Shown piece by piece: positions 1-10,825 of a stretch of 64,000 nt of DNA; position 1 is the stretch's first letter, and every line of letters begins with the position of its first letter. The translations under genes and the position numbers were made by a program. Source of the stretch: Arachis hypogaea (Eukaryota > Streptophyta > Magnoliopsida > Fabales > Fabaceae); assembly GCF_003086295.3 (NCBI RefSeq), contig NC_092053.1, positions 116,890,445 through 116,954,444 on the forward strand, given 5' to 3'. Under the pieces are notes generated by a model. The model saw only the letters and a list, made by a program, of their open reading frames with translations, had not been told where the DNA came from and made no database searches.

Positions 1-951
1 CTGGAAAGACGTGCCCGCATCTATTCCATTATCACATACTATCACCTCACCCCACTGCCCACCAATTGCACGGAACGTATCCTCCGTCTATACGTGTAAC
101 GGAACACCATAACACTCAATCCACACTCTTCTCTTGTCATATCTATCATTCTCATTCCAACGGCACACATTATGAAATATCTGCCTCATCCCATCCCCAC
201 GCCCTTTCAGTGCCTCCTCCGCGTTCGTTACACTATCAAATATCATCAAAGCCTTGTAATTCCCCAGCTCACAGATTCGAACAACGTGAGGCCATACCTT
301 CCGGGCCAACTCGTTCAACAATCTGAAATCAATTGAATCCGTGGCACTCCCAATCACACTCCTCTGCAGCCATTCCAAGTTATTCGTATCTGCAGAGACT
401 TCCATCCCCTTCGGCTCCAATTTCGGCTGACCCTCCGTATTAGCATGTGTAGACGGAATCACGGTCGGAGAGGGTGGACTCCCAGCTGTATGCTCCCTCG
501 CTTCAAGATTGACCCCCTTCTGCTGTTGTTGTAGCCGTCCCTTAGCCAAAGGCTCGCTCTGTCTTGTAACCTCATCCCTTCTGTATTTAGCCTCCCCAAC
601 GAAAATTTCCTTCCCCCTTAACGTCATGCAATTCATCTCTGCAATTGCCTTCAGTGCTCCGCCCTTCGTAGTGTATCGTATGAAGGCAAACAAGTATATC
701 ATCCCATTTCTCATCTTCCTTGCGAGATAGATGTCGTTGATCCTCCCCGTCCATGAAAAAAGGTCAAATAGTTCTCGCTTTGAGATATCACCTGGTAAGT
801 TTTCCACAAAGATGCTGAACGAATCCCGTTCCAGACGAACGTACTCCTCTCGATTCCACACCCTTGGATCCCTTGCTTGACCGGAATTTAGCCGATACCG
901 TCCCTGTCCAGTGTATTCCCACCCCACTCTCACTCTCTCCCGTCCGCTCAT
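1..951 (-). pseudogene. RRM-domain protein, broken by an in-frame stop, runs off window
   Basis: Reads leftward from ATG at 951. Residues about 45-125 form an RNA-recognition motif: RNP2-like FSIFVENLPG, RNP1-like YLFAFIRYTT and the closing strand KEIFVGEAKYRR. An arginine-rich N-terminus precedes it, and a second conserved block (MIFDSVTNAEEAL, then VWIECYGVPLHV) follows a low-complexity linker. I recognise this arrangement from a high-copy Arachis family of SR-like proteins, probably element-derived. A TAG at 88-90 stops the frame right after PLHV, yet the same frame stays open to the window edge (TFRAIGGQWGEVIVCDN). The stop sits where I would expect Trp, so this looks like a TGG-to-TAG nonsense change. 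The gene is therefore a pseudogene, or encodes a protein truncated at 287 residues. Confidence 0.7.
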
Positions 952-2719
952 AGCTCTCTATTCTTTATTAACCTATCATATAAGAGTTATATTATTGTTA
1001 CTTTATAATAATTAGTTAATTATTTGTACTCCTAATTTCTTCAAGTTGAATGTGTGTGCTGTGTCTATATATATGGCCAAGTTGATGGAATAAAATTTAG
1101 GTAAATATTGTGATGAGTATATACTTAATTAGCATAGGGTAGCTCTATAGGATAATATTGCATGCTAGCTTAATTTTATTTGAGCTAATTATGTTTGGAA
1201 ATAGTTTGAATCTTTTTGGTATATTCGGGTTTTGTGTGATTAAAAAGTAACTTAGCAAGTTGCAAGAAACTGGATTTTTTTTTTTAATTTGGGGGGAGGA
1301 CTTGAATTTGATGTTAAAAATAAAAAAGTATGAAAAGAGAAATGGGACTAAACTCACGCAAAGAAGACTTGAAAATAACGTGTCTTATTAGCAAAAGTTA
1401 TTAGCTTTTAAAATTAATTCCAAATTGTGATCAAATCTCAAAGTTAATTATAGGAGTATTGTGACTCTTGTACAAATGGTATCCTAATTAATCTCCCAAT
1501 TATATGATAATATTTTTTGTGTGCCTTTTTACAGAATACAATCAATTTTTCTATTCCTATGCTATTTTGTGATTGGACATGTATTTGGTATTTTAAGCAT
1601 CATTGACTTTTTTTATCAAATTGTATCTATGTCTATATAGTCCCTAAAGATAGTGAGAGTCCAATGGAATTAGATGTTTTCAATTTCAAAGTCCCAGGTG
1701 TAGCACTTGCTATGTATAATGTTGATGAGATTTGATTCATTTTATAGTTTCTACAAGCATATACCATTATGTTTTAGTTAAATGTATAAACCCTTGTTTT
1801 TATTTTTATTGTTGTGTGTAAACATGCTTGCTTTTGATAATTTTATAGTCTATTTGAGCGTTTGCTGAATCATCAATGTCCCTCGCATTTTCAAAGAGGT
1901 GGCCACTTTATTTGAATACCAAGAATACAGTTCTCAAGAAATATAATGGTAGCAGGTGATTATTCTCATATCTCTGGTTTAATTTATAGTGTCAAGTGTC
2001 ACTGTTGTATGCCAAATTTCTTAGTAATTTAGACTTAGTGACTTACTCTCTATTTTGTTGATGTTTAAACTCATTTACAGTTTGATAGTGTTACAGATTT
2101 AAAGATATATTCCAAGAGGTGTATGAACTATGAAGAGAGATGGAAGCAAAAATTTGAAGAACATTCGTATGGTTTGTTTTCATTTTGATTAACCAAATTT
2201 CTTTGATTCATTATACATAGATAATTGACACTCTAAGTGGTTTCAGGTATGAGCATAGGCTAATTTTATTGATTTAAGTTTTGTTAATTTTAATTGTTAT
2301 TGTCAATGATGGCTTCCTGATTTCTCTTTTTATTCATTTATTTATTTTGTTTGTTTTGAATTGTTACTGCAGACAATGGCTTCCTATTCTGCTTTTGATG
2401 TAGTGACAACTTATTACTTATATATAATTTATGTTCATTTTTTTATTTTCTCCCTTGCTATTATCATAACCTAACTTGATGTAACATAGTTATAGACTTG
2501 TAATATTTTTTGTTATTTAAATTTGTAACATGATTTATTATTTTTTTAAGAGAAATTTGTGTATCAATATTTTAAGTTTAATGAAATATTTTATTTTGTA
2601 ATAATTAATTTCAGTATATTTATATTATGCATAATAATAATAATAATAATAATAATAATTGTTGGCACAAATAATTGAAATTTTAGAAAAAAAAAATAGG
2701 AATTTCGTTGTTTCTAAAA
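952..2719. other. AT-rich intergenic DNA, no gene seen
   Basis: AT-rich sequence without a supportable coding region. It holds a short ATA microsatellite at about 2,631-2,660. The stretch at 1,860-2,160 is slightly more balanced in composition but gives no family match I recognise. Part of it may be the interior of the CACTA element whose end lies at 3,131. Confidence 0.5.
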
Positions 2720-3131
2720 AATTGAGTATAATATAACTAAAAAAAAGTCTTAAGATTTTAGTGGGAATAGTAGTGGCAACTAAAAGTAAATAACATTACA
2801 ATTTTAGAATTATTTTTAGTGGTCATATAAATTACCGATAAAATGGATTTTGGCGGCAATAATAACGACGGCTAAAAATGAATAACATTGCAATTTTAGA
2901 ATTACTTTTAGTGGCCATATAAATTGCCAAAAAAATGGCCACTAATAGTTATATACTTTTTGCAGCCATTAAAAAGGTATTTACCGGCAAATGTTATAAT
3001 TGCCGTTAAAGCCTTTTAGCGGCAAAGTATAAGACGGCTAATGTCTAATTGCCGGTAAATGTATTAGTGGCTATTTTTATTGCCGCTAAAAGCAAAATAA
3101 ATAGCCGCTAAAAGTAATTTTTCTTGTAGTG
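2720..3131 (-). mobile_element. CACTA-type transposon end with subterminal repeats
   Basis: The sequence ends at 3,121-3,131 with TTCTTGTAGTG, the reverse complement of the CACTACAAGAA terminus typical of plant CACTA (En/Spm) elements. Just inside are many short subterminal motifs in both orientations, such as TTAGCGGC, GCCGCTAAA and AATTGCCG, as expected for transposase-binding repeats. The opposite CACTA terminus is not recognisable upstream, so this is one end of a truncated or very diverged element. A 3-bp duplication could not be confirmed. Confidence 0.65.
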
Positions 3132-3147
3132 ATTAGAGCATGTATGT

Positions 3148-4200
3148 ATAGAATTTTTTATTTTAATAAATTAAATAAATGTAATAATTACCAAAATAAA
3201 TAATTTAAAAAATATTTACCGAAATAAATACCCTCTCTTATTTCGTTTATACTATAAACGATATAATTTTGCATGTATCTCGTTTACCGTGTAAACGAGA
3301 TAAGATAGGTAGACGCGACACGTGTATATCTCGTTTACAGTGAAACGAGATACATGTATTTTAAAAAAAAATTGAAAATAATAAAAAATATTAATAATAT
3401 CAATAATCCAAACTTTTAGCATGCAACTAGTACATAAAAAGGTTGGTAGCTAGAAGAGATTAAAATGGATATGTTTGATCAATTAGTACTCAAAAAGAGT
3501 ACAAAAATATTTTAAATTAAATTATGATCCAATTGGATTGATTTAAATTTGAAAAATAAAAAATTTGTACGTGTTCAAAGAAAGTTCCATGATGAGAATA
3601 AATACGGTAATTGTGCTCACTCCTAAAAATTGAAAGATGGAAAGTATGAAGTTGATGCACGATAAATAAAACACAAAAAGATGAGATAACCGTTTGCCAA
3701 TTGTTAGGAGAGGTTGATGGGGATAGTGCTAGTGGGAGATAACGTGAGAAAATAACCGTTTCAATTATCTTTCCCACTATTCTCATCAACCTCTCCTAAC
3801 AATTGGCAAACGATTATCTCATCTTTTTGTGTTTTATTTATCCTGCATCAACTTCACGCTTCCCATCTTTTTTATTTTAATCTATTCTACCAACCTTTTT
3901 ATGTCCTAATTATATGCTAAAAGTTTAGATTATTGATATTATTAATATTTTTTATTAATTTTAATTTTTTAATTATTGCTAATTTTTTTTTTAAAATACA
4001 TGTATCTTGTTTACAGTGTAAACGAGATATGTGTATATCTTGTTTACACTGTAAACAAAATATACACGTGTCGCGTCCACCTGTCTTATCTCGTTTATAG
4101 TGTAAACGAAATAAGAGAAGGATATTTATTTCGGTAAATATTTTTTAAATTATTTATTTTGATAATTATTATATTTATTTAATTTATAAAAATAAAAAAC
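3148..4200. mobile_element. Foldback (long inverted repeat) MULE-type element
   Basis: Two long arms pair with each other around a centre near 3,750: left arm 3,148-3,725, right arm about 3,783-4,200. Flanking copies of CATGTATGT at 3,139-3,147 and 4,201-4,209 give a 9-bp target duplication, as in Mutator-like elements. Each arm carries a cluster of imperfect palindromes built on TCTCGTTTACA and TGTAAACGAGA. The left arm holds about 165 bp (about 3,468-3,630) that the right arm lacks. No protein is encoded, so this is a non-autonomous MITE-like foldback element. Confidence 0.8.
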
Positions 4201-4315
4201 CATGTATGTCTAGCTAGCCATACTTACGATACTTTTATAAAACTAATGTACAATATATGTTAGGTTGGTTTGAATGTATTGTTAGAAAGGATTAATTGAT
4301 AGGATATGATTTTAA

Positions 4316-4640
4316 GTATTAGTGAAATTAATTTGTTAAGTAAATGTTAATTTCTTTTTGTTTTTATTGAAATTAATTTGATAAGTAGATGTTTATTAAT
4401 TTAATTATTAATTATTTAAGTAAATGCCTTTATTTAAATTAATTTATTAACTAGATATTTATTAATTTAGTTATTATTATTTAAGTACATATTTTTATTT
4501 AAATTAATTTATTAACTAAATATTTATTAGTTTAGTTATTAATTGTTTGAATAAATTTTTTATTTAAATTAATTTATTAAGTAGTAAATGTTTCTAGTTA
4601 TTTGTTAAATTAATTTATTTATAAGTTAAATTAATTTGTT
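4316..4640. repeat. 65-bp AT-rich tandem repeat, about four units
   Basis: A unit of about 65-66 bp containing TTAACTAGATATTTATTAAT and TTTATTTAAATTAATTTATT recurs with starts near 4,381, 4,447 and 4,512 and degenerate flanking units. It lies between the foldback element and the PMD pseudogene. No function can be read from it. Confidence 0.65.
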
Positions 4641-6099
4641 ATGTAAATGTTTATTGAGAGATTTTTTTGATAGCTTTATAGCTTTATAAATTTCTTATTC
4701 AGGTTTTTATTTTTTAACAGAGGCATCGTCTGCTTCTTTCTAGGTGAGTGAGTCACACACTTGCACCACCGGATGTCATTGTCCCCCTACTTGAGGGATC
4801 GGAGACTAGCTTTGGCAACACGTTGCTACTCAAGAACTTCGTATTTGATAACTCCCTGATCACGACATTCGTGGAGTGTTGGTGTCTTAAGACCCATACT
4901 TTTCACCTGCCATGGGGTGAGTACACTATCACCTTGTAGGATGTTGCATACCACTTCGGACTACACGCATATGGAGAGCTAGTGAGTGGGTGCTTCTGTG
5001 ATTTTCACACATGGTACAAGACCGAGACCTGGGAGTTGGTGGAGCAGCTACTCAGTACCAGACCTCCTACAGTTCAATAGTAGGGTGCGCAGAGGAAGGA
5101 GTATTTCTCCCTCAAACTAACATGACTTCGGGAGCGACACCAGCAGATGTCTGATGTCGCTGATCCAAACACCCTCCAACAATACACGAGGTGTTACATA
5201 CTGTTGATGATTGGAGGTTACCTGATGACTGACAAGTCAAACAATCAGGTCTATCTCCTGTGGCTACACTACTTGATGACTTTCAGAGATGTCGTACTTT
5301 GTCTTGAGGAATCGCGGTGCTTACATGGACGTACCACTCTCCATGCTCTACAGCACATCGAGCCACGATAGACATTGCAGGGTGCACTCCGCTGCTAGTC
5401 TCTTGGATATACTAGAGATTTCTCCAGTGGTGTCCACCTGAGCGACAGGTTTATATGTACCCCATGTCTGCGAGGTAACTATTACTTACATTTTTCTTCT
5501 TCTTTGTTTATGTAATTCAATATGACGTTCGATAAATTGAAGCATCGTTATTCTTGTAAATGTCCACAGATTGATAATTTTGGCACAATAGAGTATGGAC
5601 CAGCACAAGCAGAGAGTCCTCCGATGGCATTGGGCGTTGGATTAGTTACAATTAGATGAGGTAAGCGAGATTCTTTTATTCAGTTACAATGACATGAATT
5701 ACTTAGCTTATCCTATTTTTGTACCTATTATTGATGATTATTTTACACCTTATGTTGTAGTTCTCGTGGACACTGTACGACGACCTTGCACTGCAGGACC
5801 TCTGCCCACTATGGCTGAAGGATGAAGCAGAGTGGGCGATATGGATTCTATTGTTCTCCTATTCTGCTTCAACATAGTTGAGTTTCACCATGTTGTCAAG
5901 GTGAAACACCAGTTTGATGGTGAGCAGCCAGTGCTAAGGGCCTCAGTCAATGTCGACAGGTTCCTGACCACCACAGAACGGGACGAGGACGTGTGGTGGC
6001 CTACCAAGCTTGAGCCGTGGTATGATGATTGGAGGGCTCGGTTTGAGGAGGAGGGAGCATGGACTATTCATGCAGGTATATTGGTACTGGCAGGCTTGC

Positions 6100-6562
6100 T
6101 GTAAGGTCCCACATCGGTTGGGGAGGGGAACGAAGCATACCTTATAAGGGTGTGGATACCTCTCCCTAGCATGACGTATTTTGCTGAGTGAGTGTGGGGG
6201 GTTTCGGCTATCATCCCTATCGTCAAAGGCAAAACCGTGAGGCCTTGTGTGCCAAAACGGACAATATCATGCTAACGGGTGGTCTGGGTTGTTACAGATG
6301 GTATCAGAGGCGGAGCCCGGATCGATGTACCAGCAAGGGCGCTGGGCTCCCTTAGGGGGGTGGATTGTATGGTCCCACATCGGTTGGGGAGGGGAACAAA
6401 GCATGCCTTATAAGGGTGTGGATACCTCTCCCTAGCATGACGCATTTTGACGAGTGAGTGTGGGGGGTTTCGGCTATCATCCCGATCGTCAAAGGCAAAA
6501 CCGTGAGACCTTGTGTGCCAAAGCGGACAATATCGTGCTAGCGGGTGGTCTAGGCTGTTACA
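6100..6562 (+). mobile_element. TRIM (miniature LTR retrotransposon), complete, with target duplication
   Basis: Two 197-bp direct repeats (6,100-6,296 and 6,366-6,562) start TGTA(A/T)GGTCCCACATCGG and end TGTTACA, so they have TG...CA ends. The 5-bp sequence CTTGC flanks both sides (6,095-6,099 and 6,563-6,567). Two bases after the first repeat is TGGTATCAGAG, the standard primer site complementary to initiator tRNA-Met. A purine run CTTAGGGGGGTGGA precedes the second repeat. There is no coding capacity in the 69-bp interior. This is a textbook TRIM that would need proteins from another element. It entered the PMD pseudogene cleanly: removing it plus one target copy restores a continuous PMD frame at the junction. 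Confidence 0.93.
6299..6309 (+). promoter_or_regulatory. TRIM primer-binding site (initiator tRNA-Met)
   Basis: TGGTATCAGAG lies two bases after the 5-prime terminal repeat and complements the 3-prime end of plant initiator tRNA-Met. It would prime minus-strand synthesis. Confidence 0.85.
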
Positions 6563-7074
6563 CTTGCTACATTAGACACCTGTCAAGGCAGTATGTGCTT
6601 GATGATCCTAGGCTGTTGGACTTATCGGGTGACGTCCAGCCTACTGTCAGCCAGTCGAGGGACATCCTCCACCTTTCCCAGGACATGCCTGACTATCGTC
6701 GGTGTGCCAGGGAGGTTGGTAGGGCACCCGGAGGCCTACCAGAAGAGAGAGAGAGGGGTGCCAGAGAGCGCGGAGAAGCATGGAGGAGGCTGAGTATCAT
6801 TGACAAGAGGAGCACGGTGATATGTCAGCCGACCAAGATGACTCACCGCCTTCACACCACCACCACTACCCCTTCTTCCACCTCTACCATCGGATTCACA
6901 TTCACAGGCAAGTCAGGACGATAGGGATACTGCCTCTCCGGGTATTTTCAGTTTTCCTGCATAGACCACACCTCTTCTCTTGTCGTTCACCCTCATCCAT
7001 CTCATTATGAAACCTGGTGAAAACAGGCCTACGAGTAGCCTTCCTGTGCATGGCTGGATTAGGATTCAGCCGTG

Positions 7075-8499
7075 TGATAAATTCACATTTTATGGTATTT
7101 ATTTACTTTAATTGGATGAATTTTATTAACTTTTCCTACATTTATTCACTAAAACAGCATGGTTTTATGGATTCTTCCTAAATTGTGTCTAAGAGTGAAA
7201 ACATGCTTTTTAAGTCCTTAATTTGATAATTTTAATTCATTTTAATTCCATTTGACACATTGATATGTTTGATGAAGTGATTCCAGGTTTACAAGGCAAG
7301 TATGGATTGAAAGAGTGAGGAGAAAGTATGCGAAAGTGAAGAATTTATGAAAAAATGAAGTTTGGAGTATTTTACAGCCATGCGTACGCACAAGCTTGAT
7401 GCGTACGCACCATTGCAGTTTTACAACCATGCGTACACATGGTCAGCATGCGTACGCACGAATGTAATCATATGACTCACTTAAGAAAAATGTGGCTGAC
7501 AATTTCTGGACCTTTTCAAACCCAATTCCAACTCATTTATGAAGTATTTGAGATCAAATTCAAGAAGAAACAAGAGGAGAGCAATTAGGTTTAGAATAGC
7601 AACATGTTTTAGGTTATATTCTAGAGAGAGAAGCTCCCTCTTCTCTCTAGAATTAGGGTAGATTTAGCTTAATTACCTCTTAGATTTAGGTTTTAATTAG
7701 TTACTTGCTTTAGTTTTCTTTGTAATTTCTTGTTACTATATCCTTACTTTCTTAGTTTTACTTGTTATTTCCTTTATTTTGTTACTTTTGATTTTATAAA
7801 CTCTTGTTGATTTGGATTTTCATTTAATGCAATTTTATGCTTTCATGTTTATTGATGTTTAATTGAGTTGTTATTATTGTTATCTTGCATTTGGTAGTTG
7901 TAGATTTTATGATTATTGTCATTTTACTATGCTTTTATTTTATGCCTTCCAAGTATTTGATAAAATGCTTGGTTTGGTTTTAGAGTAGATTTTAGCACTC
8001 TTGACTTGAGATTAAGGACTTAAGTGCCTTGATGTCATTGCTGTCCAGTGTGATTAGTAATTTAGAGTTGTTAGTTGATTTTAGGATCAATTATGTCCAC
8101 TTGACTTCACCCTCCGATATTAGAGAAAAACTAAGTGGAATTAACCCTTTGTAATTACCATGTTGTGGTCAATGATCTAGATAGGAAGTCTTGACTCTTA
8201 ATCCTTGCCATAAGTGCCTTTTAGCATTTAATTTCTTTGTTTGATCTTTACTTTCTTGCACTTTTAATTTCTTATTTCATCACTCCAAAACCCCCAAAAA
8301 TATCTCATAACCAATAATATGCACACTTTTCTACAATTCTTTTGAGAGACGACCCGAGATTTAAATATTCTCGATTTTTATTGGGTTGACTTAAGTGACA
8401 AACAAATTAAATTTTGATTGCAAGTTGTCTATTGGTTTGGATCTATATTTCTACGAAATTATTTTGTAAAAATTACGAACCAACGATTTTTCTCCATTA
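7075..8499 (+). mobile_element. Ty3/gypsy LTR (Athila/Tat-like), 5-prime LTR of a truncated element
   Basis: A roughly 1.43-kb LTR starts TGATAAATTCACATTTTATGG and is followed by the leader and primer site at 8,506. It is similar over its length to the reversed LTR at 18,580-20,147, so both belong to one family. A cluster of TGCGTACGCA-type palindromes lies at 7,379-7,470. Only about 300 bp of possible interior follows before MULE-like sequence, so the rest of the element is gone. It joins the PMD pseudogene directly at its left edge. The exact 3-prime end is placed by analogy with the sister copy. Confidence 0.75.
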
Positions 8500-8505
8500 A
8501 GTTTT

Positions 8506-8523
8506 TGGCGCCGTTGTCGGGGA
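8506..8523 (+). promoter_or_regulatory. Primer-binding site, tRNA-Asp type
   Basis: TGGCGCCGTTGTCGGGGA differs at one base from the complement of the plant tRNA-Asp 3-prime end used by Athila-like elements. It sits six bases after the LTR, as expected. Confidence 0.8.
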
Positions 8524-8835
8524 TCTCGGTGAAAAGTATATGATTTAGGATCTCGATTTCTCTCCAACGGAATTACTCAATATCTGACTCTTCAGCTCGG
8601 ACAAAGAACTTACTCACCGAGTGCACAACAGAATGAGATTATCGCACTCAAATATTATCCTAGTGTCACTATTTCTCATATGAAAATTGGGATACACACT
8701 TACAACCACATATCTACTACTACTAGACATTTTGGCTTATTTTTTGGAAGAAAAATGGAAGAGAAGAAGAAGTGAAATGTTTGTAGAGAATACAAAAGTT
8801 TGCACATCCTTTTATAGCTGCTGAAAATTTGTCGT
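8524..8835. other. Short unassigned stretch after the primer site
   Basis: Non-coding sequence between the gypsy primer site and the MULE-like end. The first part may be leader. The part from about 8,680 to 8,830 includes a plausible TATA-like CCTTTTATAGCTG, but no gene follows it. Confidence 0.35.
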
Positions 8836-9088
8836 AACATATCTCGTTTATACTGTAAACCTCATAACTCTTTACGTACATGGTTTACAATATAAACGAA
8901 ATAAAAATGCACGTATCTTGTTTACAGTATAAACAAAAGATACACGTCTTCTATTTCGTGCCTTATCTCATTTACACTCGTTTATAGTGTAAACGAGATA
9001 TGTGCATTCTTATTATTGTAAACGAGATAATAGATAAGATGGATTTTCGTAAATATGCTACAAATTGTATATTTTCGCAAATAAAATA
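8836..9088. mobile_element. MULE-type end with TTTACA/TGTAAA palindrome cluster
   Basis: Carries four to five imperfect palindromes of the TCTCGTTTA...TAAACGAGA type. It continues into a tail (GATTTTCGTAAATATGCTAC...) resembling the right arm of the foldback element at 4,000-4,190 in the same orientation. It probably represents one terminal repeat of a related element whose partner is lost, or that lies in the 4.0-4.2 kb arm. No target duplication was found. Confidence 0.55.
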
Positions 9089-9097
9089 TTTTTTATT

Positions 9098-10542
9098 GGG
9101 TGAAGTATTTTTTCGTCCCTAAGGTCTTGGGTCAAAATCAAAATCATCCCTGACCTTTTTTTCGTATTAAAATCATCCTCAACGTTACAAAACGTTACAA
9201 AATTGTCCTTTTGTCTATAAATGATATTTTTTAGACAATTTTACCCTTAAACAAAAATAAAAACCCCTTCTTACCCTCGCCACTAACTTTCCTGCATCAT
9301 CATTATCTGCACATCTATCTTCCTCTCCCTCTCCCTTTCCACATGGCCATCACTACTGCCACCATAACCATCACACCTTCTTTTTCTCTAAATCACTATC
9401 ACCCAACTACAAACTAAATTCAACAACATCAACTAAATTCAGCAAGAAATTCAACAATTTTAGCAAATTCAGCAACAACAACAACAAAATGAATCAACAG
9501 CAACAACAACAACAACAACAACATCCACAAATAAATTAACAAAAATTTCAGATTTAACAACAATTCACCAATCATCAACTACAACTTTAGATTTAAAATC
9601 AGCAACAGCAGAAATTAAAAAAAAAATTAAAAATAAAGAAATGATGGTTATGGTTATGTTCTTCAAACATAAAAAAAATAAAAAAAGGAAGAACGAATAG
9701 AGAAGGAAAAAAGTCATGGTGCGGGAAACTACTATCATCAACCTCTGGCCTCCGCCGCCCTCAGTGTGCCGATTCTATCCTCCTTCTTCCTCCCTTTCTT
9801 TTCTTCTTCCTCTTCCTTCCAACTGCCACCCACCGTCGCCCTCCGTGGAAAGCCAGTAGCCATTGCAAGCACCGCCCACCACCTTTGATTTCTGGACAAG
9901 GATGTAATTGAACGCCTCCCCATCGAACACCTGTTCTCCTATCATAATGCTTCCCACTCCAATTCCACTTCCCCTCTCACCCATCCCGACGCCATCTCGA
10001 ATCAGACGGTGATAATCGCTCTGATACAGAACTACCGCAGTGCTTCGTCGTCTCCCCCAAGGAGAATGAACCAAAAACAAAAACCTTTTTCTCAGTCCTT
10101 TCTCTCGCTTATCCAAATTTCAGAGGGAAACACAAAAACAAAAATAAAAACTTTTTGCATAATCGTGCTCCAATTCAGACCCAAATTGAGTTTCTTCAGC
10201 TGATGAATCCTGTTCCATCAAAGTTACAATCTTTTATGTGTTTTTGAACCATGGAGAGTGAAGGGAAGGAAAAGTTTGGTTTTGATAATTTGGTGAGAAA
10301 ATTTGGTGGAGAGCAAGAGTCTGGAAAAAGAAAGAGAGAAATAGGCTCGGTGATGACGAAAGGGGTTGGGGGTTAGTGGAGAGGCAGAAGGGTTTTTTTA
10401 TGAGCAAAATCATCCAAAAAAATTTATTTATGGACAAAAGGATAATTTTATAACGTTTTGTAACGTTGACGATGATTTTAATACGAAAAAAAAATCGAGG
10501 ACGATTTTGATTTTGACCCAAAATCTTAGGGACGAAAAATCC
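9098..10542. mobile_element. 1.44-kb MULE-like inverted-repeat element
   Basis: The two ends are inverted repeats of about 140-150 bp. The left begins GGGTGAAGTATTTTTTCGTC, and the right ends TTAGGGACGAAAAATCC. The repeats share blocks such as TTTTGGGTCAAAATCAAAAT-like, ATTAAAATCATC and ACGTTACAAAACGTTA. Direct 9-bp copies of TTTTTTATT flank it (9,089-9,097 and 10,543-10,551), consistent with Mutator-type insertion. The interior has a CAA-rich tract at 9,475-9,530 and GC-richer DNA at 9,730-10,080, open on the minus strand for 113 codons. That product matches no family I know and could be captured host sequence, so no CDS is called. Confidence 0.75.
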
Positions 10543-10620
10543 TTTTTTATTTATTAAAAAAAATCAGTTGTGTATGTGTGGCGGATACAACTCAGCATAA
10601 TTAATTAAGGTGCTATGCTG

Positions 10621-10732
10621 CTGCCAGCTGGTTCAAGTAGTTGATGAGTAGTTGTAACTTGGAAGTTAGTTATTTACTGCCAGCTGGTTCAAGTAGTTGA
10701 TGAGTAGTTGTAACTTGGAAGTTAGTTATTTA
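10621..10732. repeat. Exact 56-bp tandem duplication
   Basis: Positions 10,621-10,676 and 10,677-10,732 are identical head-to-tail copies starting CTGCCAGCTGGTTCAAGTAG. The perfect identity implies a recent duplication in non-coding DNA. Confidence 0.95.
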
Positions 10733-10825
10733 ATTTGAGTCAAGTTTTATTAATAGCGAGAGTTAGAAGTTACTTGAGTAGGTTAGCTTGAGTTAGTTGT
10801 ATATAAACTCTGTTTCGTAGCTTAA

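Larger units (their letters stand above)
4740..7074 (+). pseudogene. Plant mobile domain (PMD) protein pseudogene
   Basis: Fragments in changing frames match the aminotransferase-like plant mobile domain, often named serine/threonine-protein phosphatase 7 long form homolog. They include a VPLLEGS segment, then ECWCLKTHTFHLPWGEYTIT at about 4,875-4,935, a DVAYHFGLHAYGELVSGC stretch, LLMIGGYLMTDKSNNQVYLL near 5,200, and a C-terminal tail YVLDDPRLLDLSGD near 6,595. Introns seem likely near 5,480-5,560 and 5,660-5,760. Stops and frame changes make it non-functional. A TRIM at 6,100-6,562 interrupts it, and it ends where the gypsy LTR begins. PMD genes are often carried by MULE and gypsy elements in plants. 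The palindrome clusters at 3.2-4.1 and 8.8-9.05 kb suggest a MULE origin here, but that is inference. Confidence 0.75.
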
